A stretch of 64,000 bases of DNA from DATHXC01 sp035459965 (GTDB taxonomy: Bacteria; Pseudomonadota; Gammaproteobacteria; Burkholderiales; Methylophilaceae). Positions 24,395-32,228 of this stretch are shown here, one piece after another. Position 1 is the stretch's first letter. Every line of letters starts with the position of its first letter. The stretch covers positions 124,001 through 188,000 of the forward strand of contig DATHXC010000002.1 of NCBI GenBank assembly GCA_035459965.1, written 5' to 3'. The translations under genes were made by a program, and so were the position numbers. The notes under the pieces were generated by a model that saw nothing but the letters and a program-made list of their open reading frames with translations, had not been told where the DNA came from and made no database searches.

Positions 24395-25613
24395 TATCAA
24401 CCGTTTTGGAGCGTCTTACATGCCGATAAATCTTAAAGCGACATTGATGCGTAACGGCATCAGCCAGGGCGCCTGGGGCAAGTCTGTGACTCAGACAAAC
24501 GGCTTTCCGTTATCGCTCCCGGGCGGCAATCAGTTGTTGAATTGGGGAAGTTGGCCCAAGGCAACACCACGTGAAAGCATCATCCAGCAGACCGAAGATT
24601 ACCTTCGGGCCCGAGGTGTTCCAGAGGCAGAAATCGCCTTGATTTGGGATACCGACAGCAAGGATGAAATGCGTGGCGCACATCCACTAGGAATTCATGA
24701 AACACAGTTATCACCCCGGCCAGCACAAGATTTTGAAGCCGATTTAATAGGAGAACCACAGATGCTTTCACCCGAAGCGAAAAAACACTTTTCAATGTTC
24801 AGGTCGCCATTTATGGATGACGTGAACAAGCCGGAGGATGTCTACAGATCACCGGATATTCGGTATGTCAGCGAGTCTCTGTATTCGACTGCTAAGCATG
24901 GCGGCATCATGGCGGTGATCGGTGAATCTGGCGGTGGTAAAAGCGTGCTGCGCAAGGATTTGCTGGATCGCATTGAACGCGATCGCGAGCAGATTCATGT
25001 CATTTTCCCGCGCGTGATCGATAAGAGCCGCCTGACTGCTGGCACCATCTGCGAGGCCATCATTAAAGACATCCAGCCGGATGCCAAGCTGCCGCAGTCC
25101 CTGGAAGCGAAGGCCCGTATGGTTGAAAAAGTGCTTAAAGGCAGCGCCGACACGGGTAACAAGCACGTGATCATCATTGAAGAGGCTCACGATCTCACCA
25201 TCCAGTGCATGAAATATCTGAAGCGCTTTTGGGAAATCGAAGACGGCTTTAAAAAGCTGCTGGCCATCATCATGATCGGCCAGCCTGAATTGAGCTACAA
25301 GCTCAATGAGGGCAACTACCCTGAAGCCCGGGAGTTCATACGCCGCTGCGAAGTAGCGCAGCTGGTGCCGCTGGATGCCAATCTGGAAAAGTACATCGCG
25401 TTCAAGTTCGAGCGTGTCGGCACCGATGCGGCCACGATCATTGAGCCTGATACCTACCAGGCTATCCGCGACCGCTTAACCAAGCGGACTCAGCAAAAGA
25501 GCATCAGCCACATGAATCCGCTGATGGTTAACAACCTGCTCACTAAGGCCATGAACCTTGCCGCCGAAATTGGCGAAGCAAAGATCAGCGCCGAAGTCAT
25601 CAAGCAAATCTAG
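24378..25613 (+). CDS. Transposition ATPase B (MuB-like, AAA+)
   Basis: 411 residues. A HTH-like N-terminal region (about 18-80) precedes an ExeA/MuB-type AAA+ domain with Walker A GESGGGKS (182-189), Walker B VIIIEEAHD (264-272) and sensor IMIGQPEL. MuB-type ATPases polymerise on target DNA, stimulate transposase A and give target immunity. Start ATG at 24378 has AGGGGG 5 nt upstream. The C-terminal region resembles the DNA-binding end of ExeA-like family members. Confidence 0.9.
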   Translation: MVPRLDINRFGASYMPINLKATLMRNGISQGAWGKSVTQTNGFPLSLPGGNQLLNWGSWPKATPRESIIQQTEDYLRARGVPEAEIALIWDTDSKDEMRGAHPLGIHETQLSPRPAQDFEADLIGEPQMLSPEAKKHFSMFRSPFMDDVNKPEDVYRSPDIRYVSESLYSTAKHGGIMAVIGESGGGKSVLRKDLLDRIERDREQIHVIFPRVIDKSRLTAGTICEAIIKDIQPDAKLPQSLEAKARMVEKVLKGSADTGNKHVIIIEEAHDLTIQCMKYLKRFWEIEDGFKKLLAIIMIGQPELSYKLNEGNYPEAREFIRRCEVAQLVPLDANLEKYIAFKFERVGTDAATIIEPDTYQAIRDRLTKRTQQKSISHMNPLMVNNLLTKAMNLAAEIGEAKISAEVIKQI

Positions 25614-25621
25614 GAGCCACT

Positions 25622-26002
25622 ATGCAAACAGCTCACAACGGATTAGGCGCGCATTCACAACACGTGGCACTCAAGAAGCTGCGCCTCAAAAACAGGCGTA
25701 GGCCTGCAATAGCAAAGAACTGCGCCCTGGTGCTATTCGGTGCTGTCCTGGTGTTGACCTATGACATATACACCACGACGGATGCTGAGCGCCTGGCGCG
25801 CGCTACAGCCACGCTGGCATCAATGGAAGTACTGCAGCAGGAAGTCACCCGGTGCTTTCCGGTCGACATCGGGGAAGTGTCAATTCTTTCCCTGGTGAAA
25901 GCGGATGGCGTACTAAAGCTCGAATGTGAGAAAAGTGCGGCTGAAACGGCAGAAATGCAGGATTCCAGCCTTTCCTTTGCAGTGCCAATAACGGTTTATT
26001 AA
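25622..26002 (+). CDS. Single-pass membrane protein, unknown
   Basis: 126 residues: a very basic N-terminus (KKLRLKNRRRP), one transmembrane helix (about 33-48, NCALVLFGAVLVLTYDIY), and a periplasmic-side region with two cysteines (CFP, LEC). Topology by the positive-inside rule puts the basic part in the cytoplasm. Lies 8 nt after gene B. Function unknown; an early membrane protein may act in exclusion of other phages, which is speculation. Confidence 0.6.
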   Translation: MQTAHNGLGAHSQHVALKKLRLKNRRRPAIAKNCALVLFGAVLVLTYDIYTTTDAERLARATATLASMEVLQQEVTRCFPVDIGEVSILSLVKADGVLKLECEKSAAETAEMQDSSLSFAVPITVY

Positions 26003-26004
26003 TC

Positions 26005-27084
26005 ATGACTTCGACTGAAGAACACATCTTACAGCTGCTCAATGGAGCCACATCACAACAGCCTATGGCGCTGAACGAAGTTGTTCTGAAGTCGGGCCTG
26101 GTTGAAGTCACGGTGAAGGGCATTCTGCAGAACATGTACCACTCGCTGCCATCCATCGTGAACCGGGCTGAAATCACAAGAGCAGGCATTAAGGACTTTT
26201 ATTACTGGCCAACAGGGATAGTCGCGAAAGCAGTGCGTCAAGGCATCGTGATCAATCCTGAAAAGCGGCAAAACTTCGACTCTGCGTCTATTGGACGCAC
26301 AACTGCGTCAAACGTACGCAGGTCGGAAACTAACCAACAATCCGCGAACGAGCGTTCGCAGATCACCACGGAGAACGACATGGGTTTACATGGAAAAAAT
26401 AAGGATCAAGGGTTTAAAAAGGTCAGCGGCAAAACGATTTGCCAGTATGTGTATGAGAATCCTGGCACGCATTTCGACAAGCTCTACACCACGCTGGCCG
26501 ACAGGGAAGGTGGTAATCCTGAAAATGTGCGTGACATGGTGTACTACCTGCTCAGGCTGAAGGCGCTGGAAAAGAGCAGCGGTAAATTTATCACGCTCGG
26601 CACCAATGATGAATGGCTGACTATCAACCAGATCGGCCTGCAGGGTGCAGAGACGAAAGCTGCTGTCTCTACAGCACCTGCTTTGGTTCCCACTGAAATA
26701 GGTTTCGATAAAGCCTTGGTTGGTTCAGACATGACCTTCGAAACTCAAGTCGTCGACGGCGAAATAAAATTTCAACCATTGCCCGAAGCAACTTCGGAAG
26801 CTGCAATTACTGAACCGGCTGCTGAGGTTGGTGTGGAGTCGCTGGCGGATGTCGAATTTTCTGAACTGAGTGAGCCGGTACCTGTGGCAGCAGAGAGCAA
26901 AATTAAGTTTGCTTTGACGGAAGATAACAAGCTGCTGATCTTTGGTTTGTTCCAGGAACAAATGGTGGAGTTCACGCCTGAAGAAACTGAACGCTTGGTG
27001 GAATTCGTTTACAAGCTTGAGTTGTTTTTCCCTGGTCTGCCACCGACATTCAATTTCTCTATTGAATCAGGTTTGACTCACTAA
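26005..27084 (+). CDS. Early protein with winged-helix segments, unknown
   Basis: 359 residues. The first 65 (EEHILQLLNGATSQQPMALNEVVLKSGLVEVTVKGILQNMYHSL) look like a winged helix; a second similar unit lies near 140-200 (KTICQYVYENPGTHFDKLYTTLADREGGNPENVRDMVYYLLRLKALEKSSGKFI). A linker rich in Glu/Ala/Pro follows, then a C-terminal domain. Two wHTH units suggest DNA binding in early replication or control. I know no assigned function for this family. Confidence 0.65.
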   Translation: MTSTEEHILQLLNGATSQQPMALNEVVLKSGLVEVTVKGILQNMYHSLPSIVNRAEITRAGIKDFYYWPTGIVAKAVRQGIVINPEKRQNFDSASIGRTTASNVRRSETNQQSANERSQITTENDMGLHGKNKDQGFKKVSGKTICQYVYENPGTHFDKLYTTLADREGGNPENVRDMVYYLLRLKALEKSSGKFITLGTNDEWLTINQIGLQGAETKAAVSTAPALVPTEIGFDKALVGSDMTFETQVVDGEIKFQPLPEATSEAAITEPAAEVGVESLADVEFSELSEPVPVAAESKIKFALTEDNKLLIFGLFQEQMVEFTPEETERLVEFVYKLELFFPGLPPTFNFSIESGLTH

Positions 27085-27085
27085 G

Positions 27086-27649
27086 ATGCGGATCGCTTGC
27101 CCTGCCTGCGGTGCGACACTCAGTCTCGATGCTGTCATCAGTCACGATGGCGCGCGCGAGGCCGTGATGATCGCACTGCAGTTGCCAGCACCACTTGGAA
27201 AGCTCCTGGTGCAATACGTTTCTCTGTTCCGCCCTTTGCAGCGCCAGTTGTCGATGGATCGCCTGGCCACCTTACTAGGTGAGCTGCTGCCAATGATCAC
27301 CGAAGCGAAGGTTGAGCGTAACCGTACCGTCTATCCGGCACCGCATGAATATTGGCGGCAAGGCATGGAAGACATGCTGGCCAAACGTGACAGTTTGACT
27401 CTGCCTCTCAAATCGCATGGCTACCTGATCACCATTATTGCCGGGTTCGCTGATAAGGCACAGGCGAAAGTCGAAACGGCTGGCGAGCAGGGCAGGAAAT
27501 ACGGCGAGATCAAGCATGCCTCACTCGCCACTCCGATCACCACGGCACCAGCCAAGAAAGATAAAAAACCCAGGGTTATGCCAGATGCTGCTAGATCAGC
27601 CATTTCCCACTTCACTGAAAGGAAAAATCTCGATGGCAAAGCTGGATGA
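27086..27649 (+). CDS. Early protein with N-terminal zinc-binding CPAC motif, unknown
   Basis: 187 residues. It opens MRIACPACGATLSLD, half of a zinc-ribbon (only two cysteines here, so the site is incomplete unless it dimerises), followed by a helical domain (PLGKLLVQYVSLFRPLQRQLSMDRLATLLGELLPMI) and a basic C-terminal tail. Similar proteins occur in early regions of transposable phages. Its end overlaps the start of the next gene by 17 nt. DNA binding is likely but unproved. Confidence 0.65.
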   Translation: MRIACPACGATLSLDAVISHDGAREAVMIALQLPAPLGKLLVQYVSLFRPLQRQLSMDRLATLLGELLPMITEAKVERNRTVYPAPHEYWRQGMEDMLAKRDSLTLPLKSHGYLITIIAGFADKAQAKVETAGEQGRKYGEIKHASLATPITTAPAKKDKKPRVMPDAARSAISHFTERKNLDGKAG

Positions 27650-27950
27650 TTTTATCGAAGTAATGGCAAACCATATAGGAAAAGCCAATGGCATCCGTGG
27701 TGAAGACCTTGCCGAAAAGCTGGACATACACCCGCGTATTTTGCGCAACCTGACAGGCCTGGCCATCGAGAAAGGTATCTCTGTCTGTGGTCAGCCAAAT
27801 ACCGGCTATTACATCGCCATGAATGCTAAGGAAGTGGAGGAAACGTGCCAGTTCCACCGCAGCCGAGCAATGCATGAACTGGTTAAAGAGTCTCGCCTCA
27901 GAAAAGTGTCGCTGGCTGATCTGCTTGGCCAGATGAAGTTGAGTTCCTGA
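27633..27950 (+). CDS. Small winged-helix protein
   Basis: 105 residues from the ATG at 27633 (AAAGGA 11 nt upstream); the same frame is open further upstream but inside the previous gene. KANGIRGEDLAEKLDIHPRILRNLTGLAIEKGISVCGQPNTGYYIAMNAKE is a clear winged helix with wing, followed by a C-terminal helical section (FHRSRAMHELVKESRLRKVSLADLLGQ). Likely a DNA-binding accessory or regulator. Next gene starts 1 nt after its stop. Confidence 0.72.
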   Translation: MAKLDDFIEVMANHIGKANGIRGEDLAEKLDIHPRILRNLTGLAIEKGISVCGQPNTGYYIAMNAKEVEETCQFHRSRAMHELVKESRLRKVSLADLLGQMKLSS

Positions 27951-27951
27951 T

Positions 27952-28137
27952 ATGGCATATGCCGCGTATGGAGTCGCCCCTATTAAGTGCGGCAAAAGAA
28001 AATGTACCTGGACAGGTCTGGAGACGGATCGCAAACAGGTACCACACCCCAAATTTGCAGACGCAATGGTTACGGTCTGCCCGCTCTGTGGCTGCGATAG
28101 CTACGAATTTATTAAGGTGAAGGAAGGTAAGAAATGA
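27952..28137 (+). CDS. Small zinc-ribbon protein
   Basis: 61 residues, with cysteine pairs KCGKRKC and VCPLCGC 31 residues apart that can form a zinc-ribbon. Such tiny zinc proteins sit before gam in related early regions. It overlaps the gam start by 4 nt. Function unknown. Confidence 0.65.
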   Translation: MAYAAYGVAPIKCGKRKCTWTGLETDRKQVPHPKFADAMVTVCPLCGCDSYEFIKVKEGKK

Positions 28138-28658
28138 AGACACTTGTTGCAATTGAATCAAAGACAAAAGAGTTTGCGGACGCCCGGGCGAAACTGGCTG
28201 TGATAGTCACCGCGTTAAATGACAGTATGGAAGCATTGAAACGGCAGTACATGGCTGATCTAAAGCGGGCCGTAGCAGCCACAGCAAAGCGCCAGGACGA
28301 ATTAAAAGGCTTGCTGGAGGCTTCCCCTGAGCTGTTCGCCAAACCTCGCAGCGTGATCTTCCACGGCATCAAGGTGGGCTATGCAAAAGGCAAGGGAAAG
28401 ATCGAGTTCACCGATCCTGAACAAGTCGTCAAGCTGATCAAAAAGAATTACAAAAAAGATGAGTGGGAAACCATGATCAACGTGACTGAAACGCCTATTA
28501 AGAAGGCTATCGAGCAACTGTCCGTTAGCGACCTGAAGAAGATCGGGTGCCTGGTCACTGATGCCCAGGATGAAGTTGTCATCAAGGCAACAGATACCGA
28601 GGTCGACAAGCTGGTGACTGCTCTACTGAAAGGCGCTACTGAAGAGGTGGTCAATTGA
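28134..28658 (+). CDS. gam: Host-nuclease inhibitor Gam
   Basis: 174 residues with the Mu Gam pattern: a long N-terminal coiled coil (KLAVIVTALNDSMEALKRQYMADLKRAV), a central strand set FHGIKVGYAKGKGKIEF, and a C-terminal VTETPIKKAIEQLSVSDLKKIGC. Gam is a Ku-like dimer that wraps linear DNA ends and blocks RecBCD-type exonucleases, protecting infecting phage DNA. It is encoded after the zinc-ribbon gene and is coupled to the next gene by a 4-nt overlap. Confidence 0.92.
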   Translation: MKTLVAIESKTKEFADARAKLAVIVTALNDSMEALKRQYMADLKRAVAATAKRQDELKGLLEASPELFAKPRSVIFHGIKVGYAKGKGKIEFTDPEQVVKLIKKNYKKDEWETMINVTETPIKKAIEQLSVSDLKKIGCLVTDAQDEVVIKATDTEVDKLVTALLKGATEEVVN

Positions 28659-29224
28659 ACTGGCTCATGTCACGTATTGCGAGAATTTTAGGTAAGCCGG
28701 ACTCACGGCTGAGCGGTTTCATTCTTTCTTATGGATTGAGCCGTCCATATAGCCACCTAAAGCATGGCGACGGTTCACCTTATATGAGGCGGTTTTGGTT
28801 GATGCCACGCTGGCTTCTTGGCGAGGATGAAAAAGGGTTTCCGTTTCCACACAAGTGGGTGCCTATTTTGATTCGCCTTCATCACATTCAATCTGAAGAT
28901 TGGGATCGCGATTATCACGACCACCCAAGCTGGTATCGCACCATTATTAAAACAGGTTGGTATAAGGAAAAGGACATCTACGGCAATATCCATTTACGCC
29001 AGCAGGGTGAAACCAAAACTGCAACCGCAGACACATTTCACCGGATCACTGAGATTTCAGAAGGTGGTGTGTGGACTATTTTCATCATGGGCCGGAAGAC
29101 CAACGAATGGGGATTCCTGGTAGCAATAGATGGAATCATCCGCAAAATACCGTGGCGCAAGTATCAGTCAAAAAACACACGCAAGCCTGAAATATCAGAT
29201 ATCAGTTCAGGAGATCAACCATGA
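28655..29224 (+). CDS. Cupin-like protein with HDH motif
   Basis: 189 residues. HHIQSEDWDRDYHDHPSWYRTIIKTGWYKEK with the HDHP metal-site pattern, then TATADTFHRITEISEGGVWTIFIMGRKTNEWGF, is the arrangement of small cupin-fold proteins found in many phages and sometimes annotated as cysteine-dioxygenase-like. Ligands would be the two His of HDHP and the His of FHRI. Substrate and role unknown. It lies between gam and a small membrane protein with 4-nt overlaps on both sides. Confidence 0.68.
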   Translation: MNWLMSRIARILGKPDSRLSGFILSYGLSRPYSHLKHGDGSPYMRRFWLMPRWLLGEDEKGFPFPHKWVPILIRLHHIQSEDWDRDYHDHPSWYRTIIKTGWYKEKDIYGNIHLRQQGETKTATADTFHRITEISEGGVWTIFIMGRKTNEWGFLVAIDGIIRKIPWRKYQSKNTRKPEISDISSGDQP

Positions 29225-29397
29225 GTATTCCAGGATGGATTTTGCCACTGGTGTTCACGATCGTAGCAATACTCATGGCCCTTAATGCGCACTCAAAAGA
29301 CTTTGGCGGAATCCTGTGGTGGATCGTAGCTATCGTTCTGAGCGTGGTGGCCTGGATGATTTACGGCATTTGCTACCTGGTGGCGCTGGCCGGATGA
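29221..29397 (+). CDS. Two-helix small membrane protein, 58 residues
   Basis: Found by direct translation. ATG at 29221 overlaps the cupin stop (ATGA), and its own stop overlaps the next ATG (ATGA). Two hydrophobic helices: about 5-21 (GWILPLVFTIVAILMAL) and 31-54 (ILWWIVAIVLSVVAWMIYGICYL). Perfect coupling on both sides supports a real gene. An early inner-membrane role such as superinfection exclusion is possible but unproved. Confidence 0.68.
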   Translation: MSIPGWILPLVFTIVAILMALNAHSKDFGGILWWIVAIVLSVVAWMIYGICYLVALAG

Positions 29398-29591
29398 AAC
29401 AAGGCATTACAGCACTGTATGAATGGGCAGACCAGCTGCTAGCCAAGGAAGAGATTGTCCAGCAGCTCACGCCGATCCAGCTGTACATCGTAAAAGACAT
29501 GCAAGAGCGCCGGATCGTGTGGGGAACCGTTAAACAGCGTGGCTTCATGGAAAAACTGGCAGTACTTCACCTCGGGGAAATATTGGAATGA
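29394..29591 (+). CDS. Small helical early protein
   Basis: 65 residues from the ATG at 29394, chosen for the ATGA overlap with the preceding gene (the frame is open upstream only through that gene). KQGITALYEWADQLLAKEEIVQQLTPIQLYIVKDMQERRIVWGTVKQRGFMEKLAVLHLGEILE is helical and charged. It ends overlapping the next start by 4 nt. No family recognised. Confidence 0.6.
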   Translation: MKQGITALYEWADQLLAKEEIVQQLTPIQLYIVKDMQERRIVWGTVKQRGFMEKLAVLHLGEILE

Positions 29592-29830
29592 ATCACACCT
29601 GCCACGCCATCAATTGCAGTAAGACCGTACAGCCGAAAATGCTGATGTGCTTGAAGCACTGGAAGATGGTGCCCGCTGAAACACAGTTGAAAGTGTGGAA
29701 GCTATACCGTCCTGGCCAGGAGATCGACAAGCAGGCCACAGCTGAGTATATCGAGGTGGCCAAGCTGGCCATCGAGCAAGTGCACCAAAAAGAATTGGCA
29801 GCAACCAGGCCAACCAGGCAGTTGTTTTAA
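29588..29830 (+). CDS. Small zinc-finger phage protein
   Basis: 80 residues. CHAINCSKTVQPKMLMCLKHW supplies a Cys-4-Cys ... Cys-2-His zinc site, followed by MVPAETQLKVWKLYRPGQE, a pattern seen in many small phage proteins of unknown role. The C-terminal half is a helix. Coupled by 4-nt overlap to the previous gene; the HU gene follows after 39 nt. Confidence 0.68.
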   Translation: MNHTCHAINCSKTVQPKMLMCLKHWKMVPAETQLKVWKLYRPGQEIDKQATAEYIEVAKLAIEQVHQKELAATRPTRQLF

Positions 29831-29869
29831 CCCGTTGCTTGCCACAACACATTAATAGAAAGGTATCAC

Positions 29870-30151
29870 ATGAATCAAAGTCAATTAGTAGATGCAATTT
29901 CCAGCAGCGCCACGAATCAGGGCGTTTCCAAAACAGCAATCAAGTTTGTCCTGGATGAGCTTACAAAGAAAGTCCAGTCAGAGCTAAAAAAAGGTGGTGA
30001 TGTCACGCTGCCTGGCTTGGTTAAATTCTCAGCGGTGAACAAACCAGCCCGCACTGGCCGCAATCCATCAACCGGTGCTTCGCTACAAATACCAGCCAAA
30101 ACCGTGCCAAAGGTTGCAGTACTCAAGCAGCTGAAGGACGCATTGCTTTAA
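29870..30151 (+). CDS. HU-family DNA-bending protein
   Basis: 93 residues with the HU/IHF fold pattern: NQSQLVDAISSSATNQGVSKTAIKFVLDELTKKVQSELKKGGDVTLPGLVKFSAVNKPARTGRNPSTGASLQIPAKTVPKVAV, including the arm RNPSTG and the intercalating proline. HU is needed for MuA transpososome assembly, so a phage-borne HU could free transposition from host HU supply (inference). A good ribosome site (AAAGG) precedes it. It is followed by a weak hairpin at 30170-30192. Confidence 0.93.
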   Translation: MNQSQLVDAISSSATNQGVSKTAIKFVLDELTKKVQSELKKGGDVTLPGLVKFSAVNKPARTGRNPSTGASLQIPAKTVPKVAVLKQLKDALL

Positions 30152-30169
30152 GCATTAAACCTTCACCTT

Positions 30170-30192
30170 CTGGCCGTTGTTTCAGCGGCCAG
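30170..30192 (+). other. Hairpin after the HU gene
   Basis: CTGGCCG and CGGCCAG (7 bp, 9-nt loop), 18 nt after the HU stop. No T-run follows, so it is at best a weak terminator or an mRNA 3'-end stabiliser. Confidence 0.45.
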
Positions 30193-30217
30193 AGTGAGGC
30201 GGTTTGATACATGAAAC

Positions 30218-30259
30218 TGCATCAAAAGTACATTTTATTGCATCCAAAATGCATTTTAA
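30218..30259 (+). repeat. Two tandem 21-bp direct repeats, operator-like
   Basis: Copies at 30218-30238 and 30239-30259 agree at 17 of 21 positions; both start TGCATC and contain CATTTTA. The second holds the perfect 12-bp palindrome AAAATGCATTTT. Spacing of 21 bp (two helical turns) puts two bound dimers on one DNA face. Lies in the gap before the DUF2786 block, so may control the last early genes including mor. Confidence 0.6.
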
Positions 30260-30280
30260 AACTACAAATTGGGGATTAAA

Positions 30281-30475
30281 TTGATTCGAGAAACCATTAA
30301 AAAAGCAAAGATGGAGCTGCACGACTCGCATACTAACCACAAATGGTTTTTTGACATCGATTTCATGCTTCCGCAGATAAAAATATTTAAGAACGGTTTG
30401 CCAAAAACCACGGTGAATAGCATCGAATTGCCACTATCCAACGATTATTTAATGAGCTTAACAAAGGGCCTGTAA
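30281..30475 (+). CDS. Small hypothetical protein, TTG start
   Basis: 64 residues if started at the TTG at 30281, which has GGGGA about 5 nt upstream; another TTG at 30269 is in frame. Sequence IRETIKKAKMELHDSHTNHKWFFDIDFMLPQIKIFKNGLPKTTVNSIELPLSND is protein-like but not recognised. The stop overlaps the ATG of the DUF2786 gene by one base (TAATG), which supports it. More AT-rich than its neighbours. Confidence 0.5.
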   Translation: MIRETIKKAKMELHDSHTNHKWFFDIDFMLPQIKIFKNGLPKTTVNSIELPLSNDYLMSLTKGL

Positions 30476-31152
30476 TGACTAAGAGTGAAGCCATCGAAAA
30501 AATTAAGAAATGCCTGAAGCTGTCGGCCAGCAGCAATGAGCATGAGGCGGCTAATGCATTGCGCCAGGCTAAAGCGATCATGGAGAAATTTGAGATCGAT
30601 GATGCTGACATGCTGGCCAGTGATGCTGGCGAGAGCTATGCAAAAGCAGGCGCGACTCGCAAACCGAGTACTTGGGAATCTAGACTTTCATCCAGGATAT
30701 CCAGGGCATTTGGCTGCAAGAAAATTTTTATACAGGGCGATGGCAAATGGTTGTTCATTGGCATTGATCCATACCATGAGATCGCCAGCTATACATTCAG
30801 CGTTTTATATCGTCAATGCAAGCGTGCAAGGGCTAACCATATCAAAACCAAGCTCAAGCGCTGCAGCCCGGCAACTACCGTCAGGCGAGCCGATCTGTTT
30901 TGCGAAGGCTGGATTTATTCAGTGGCAGGTTTGATCCAGGACATGGTGCCTGGTGAAAAGAAAACGCTGGCCATAGAAGCCTATATTGCCAAAAATTACA
31001 CTCAGCTGAGCAAGATTGAGCCGCGCGATCGCAATGCGGGTCGAAATCTGCAAAACCACGATATGCGTGATTTTTCACAAGGTCTAGATTCAGGGAAAAG
31101 TGCTGAATTAAACCGTGGCATGGGTACCGAAAAACAAGGCTTAATCACTTGA
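30475..31152 (+). CDS. DUF2786-domain protein
   Basis: 225 residues. The N-terminal 45 (SEAIEKIKKCLKLSASSNEHEAANALRQAKAIMEKFEI) is the DUF2786 motif seen in many phages, followed by an alpha/beta domain (WLFIGIDPYHEIASYTFSVLYRQCKRAR) and a C-terminal ARNQ-rich tail. Function unknown; presence next to regulators in transposable phages is common. It converges on the leftward gene at 31145-31432, overlapping by 8 nt. Confidence 0.82.
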   Translation: MTKSEAIEKIKKCLKLSASSNEHEAANALRQAKAIMEKFEIDDADMLASDAGESYAKAGATRKPSTWESRLSSRISRAFGCKKIFIQGDGKWLFIGIDPYHEIASYTFSVLYRQCKRARANHIKTKLKRCSPATTVRRADLFCEGWIYSVAGLIQDMVPGEKKTLAIEAYIAKNYTQLSKIEPRDRNAGRNLQNHDMRDFSQGLDSGKSAELNRGMGTEKQGLIT

Positions 31153-31432
31153 AGTTCACTCCAGCCTGCTCGACTTTCAGTGCACATTCCCTGCAAAGTG
31201 GCCTTGCGTCACATGCACGGTGGTATTTGCGCGGGCCAAAGCGTTCCCGCAGCGCGCGAGTTCCGGCAGCTGACACTATGAAGCCTGGCATGCCATCGTC
31301 GGTAATTCCTCTCTCAATGAATCCGCCATGCAGCAGATCGAGCAGCGCATCCTCTTTAACGCCACAGTTTAGGATGCCGAAGTCTTCTATACGCTTTAAT
31401 GCACTTATGTTTAATAACGCTTTGGAGGCCAT
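31145..31432 (-). CDS. Small zinc-type protein on the opposite strand of the early region
   Basis: 95 residues. ISALKRIEDFGILNCGVKEDALLDLLHGGFIERGITDDGMPGFIVSAAGTRALRERF looks like a winged-helix unit, and RACDARPLCRECALKVEQ supplies cysteines for metal binding. The opposite frame is also open (31149-31436) but Ser/Pro/Arg-rich and shadow-like, so I prefer this strand. Weak point: no Shine-Dalgarno before the ATG at 31432. If real it is antisense to the early operon at its end. Function unknown. Confidence 0.55.
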   Translation of the reverse strand: MASKALLNISALKRIEDFGILNCGVKEDALLDLLHGGFIERGITDDGMPGFIVSAAGTRALRERFGPRKYHRACDARPLCRECALKVEQAGVNFK

Positions 31433-31435
31433 GTA

Positions 31436-31876
31436 ATGGCTGACATGAAGTTAGGTGACAAGTTGCGCAATAGTGAGCTTGCACAGATCCATATTGCCAT
31501 CAAACAGCTCGGGATCGATGACGACACATATAGAAGTATCCTCTGGACAGTCGCACGTGTTTCATCCGCCAAAGACCTTGATTTTCACCAGCGCAAGCAG
31601 TTGCTTGAGCACTTCAAATCAAAAGGCTGGAAGGCCCGGCCACCAGTTAAGGCGAAAGCAGCACGTCCACTGTCTACCGATCCGCAGCACCAGATGATCC
31701 GTGGCCTGTGGCTTGAGCTGCATGAGCTTAAAGCTGTTCTTGATCCTTCTGAGGCAGCAATACAACGATTTATCAAGAATCAGAAGCGCGTCGACCGTAT
31801 TGAATGGTTGAAAGATAACCAGGCTAGCGACATCATTGAGGCGCTTAAAGCCTGGAAGGCTCGGGTGACTAAATGA
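31436..31876 (+). CDS. gemA: GemA-like regulatory protein (Mu gp16, DUF1018)
   Basis: 146 residues with the GemA pattern: RNSELAQIHIAIKQLGIDDDTYRSILWTVARVSSAKDLDFHQRKQLLEHFKSKGWK, then a C-terminal helical domain. In Mu, GemA modulates host and phage gene expression and DNA supercoiling during lytic growth. Start ATG at 31436 has GGAGG 10 nt upstream. It overlaps mor by 4 nt, the same order as Mu gp16-gp17. Confidence 0.9.
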   Translation: MADMKLGDKLRNSELAQIHIAIKQLGIDDDTYRSILWTVARVSSAKDLDFHQRKQLLEHFKSKGWKARPPVKAKAARPLSTDPQHQMIRGLWLELHELKAVLDPSEAAIQRFIKNQKRVDRIEWLKDNQASDIIEALKAWKARVTK

Positions 31877-32223
31877 GCAAGAAACAAAAACACAGCGTCG
31901 CTGCAGAGTTCCTGGAAGACCTTATATACTTTAATAAGCAAGTATTGATGGCAGCGGGGATTGAGGAAGAAAAGGCCACTGTGATGTCCCGCGACACCGC
32001 TAAAAAGATGTGTGACGAATGGGGCGGCCAGATCATCTACTTCCCTAAATGGCTGCGCGCCGGTCTTTCCGATCGCGATATGCAGCTGTGGAATGAATTT
32101 AATGGCAAGAATCAAAGCGAGCTGGCCCGCAAGTACAACCTGTCAATCCAGAACGTCTACCGGATCATTGATTTCATGCGTGTACAGGAAACTGCTAAAC
32201 GCCAGGGCCAGCTAACGCTGTAG
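31873..32223 (+). CDS. mor: Mor-family middle/late transcription activator
   Basis: 116 residues with the Mor/C family core: dimerisation region, a GGQIIYFPK strand, then LWNEFNGKNQSELARKYNLSIQNVYRIIDFMR, a clear HTH. In Mu, Mor turns on the middle promoter and its relative C turns on late promoters by helping host RNA polymerase. No second Mor/C gene is visible, so this one may directly serve the late palindrome promoters (inference). Last recognisable gene before the right prophage end. Confidence 0.92.
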   Translation: MSKKQKHSVAAEFLEDLIYFNKQVLMAAGIEEEKATVMSRDTAKKMCDEWGGQIIYFPKWLRAGLSDRDMQLWNEFNGKNQSELARKYNLSIQNVYRIIDFMRVQETAKRQGQLTL

Positions 32224-32228
32224 TGAAA

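Noticed and set aside
31149..31436. Rightward ORF filling the gap between DUF2786 and gemA, with TAATG coupling
   Set aside because: Ser/Pro/Arg-rich shadow composition; the opposite frame looks far more like a protein. Kept as a rival to the minus-strand call.
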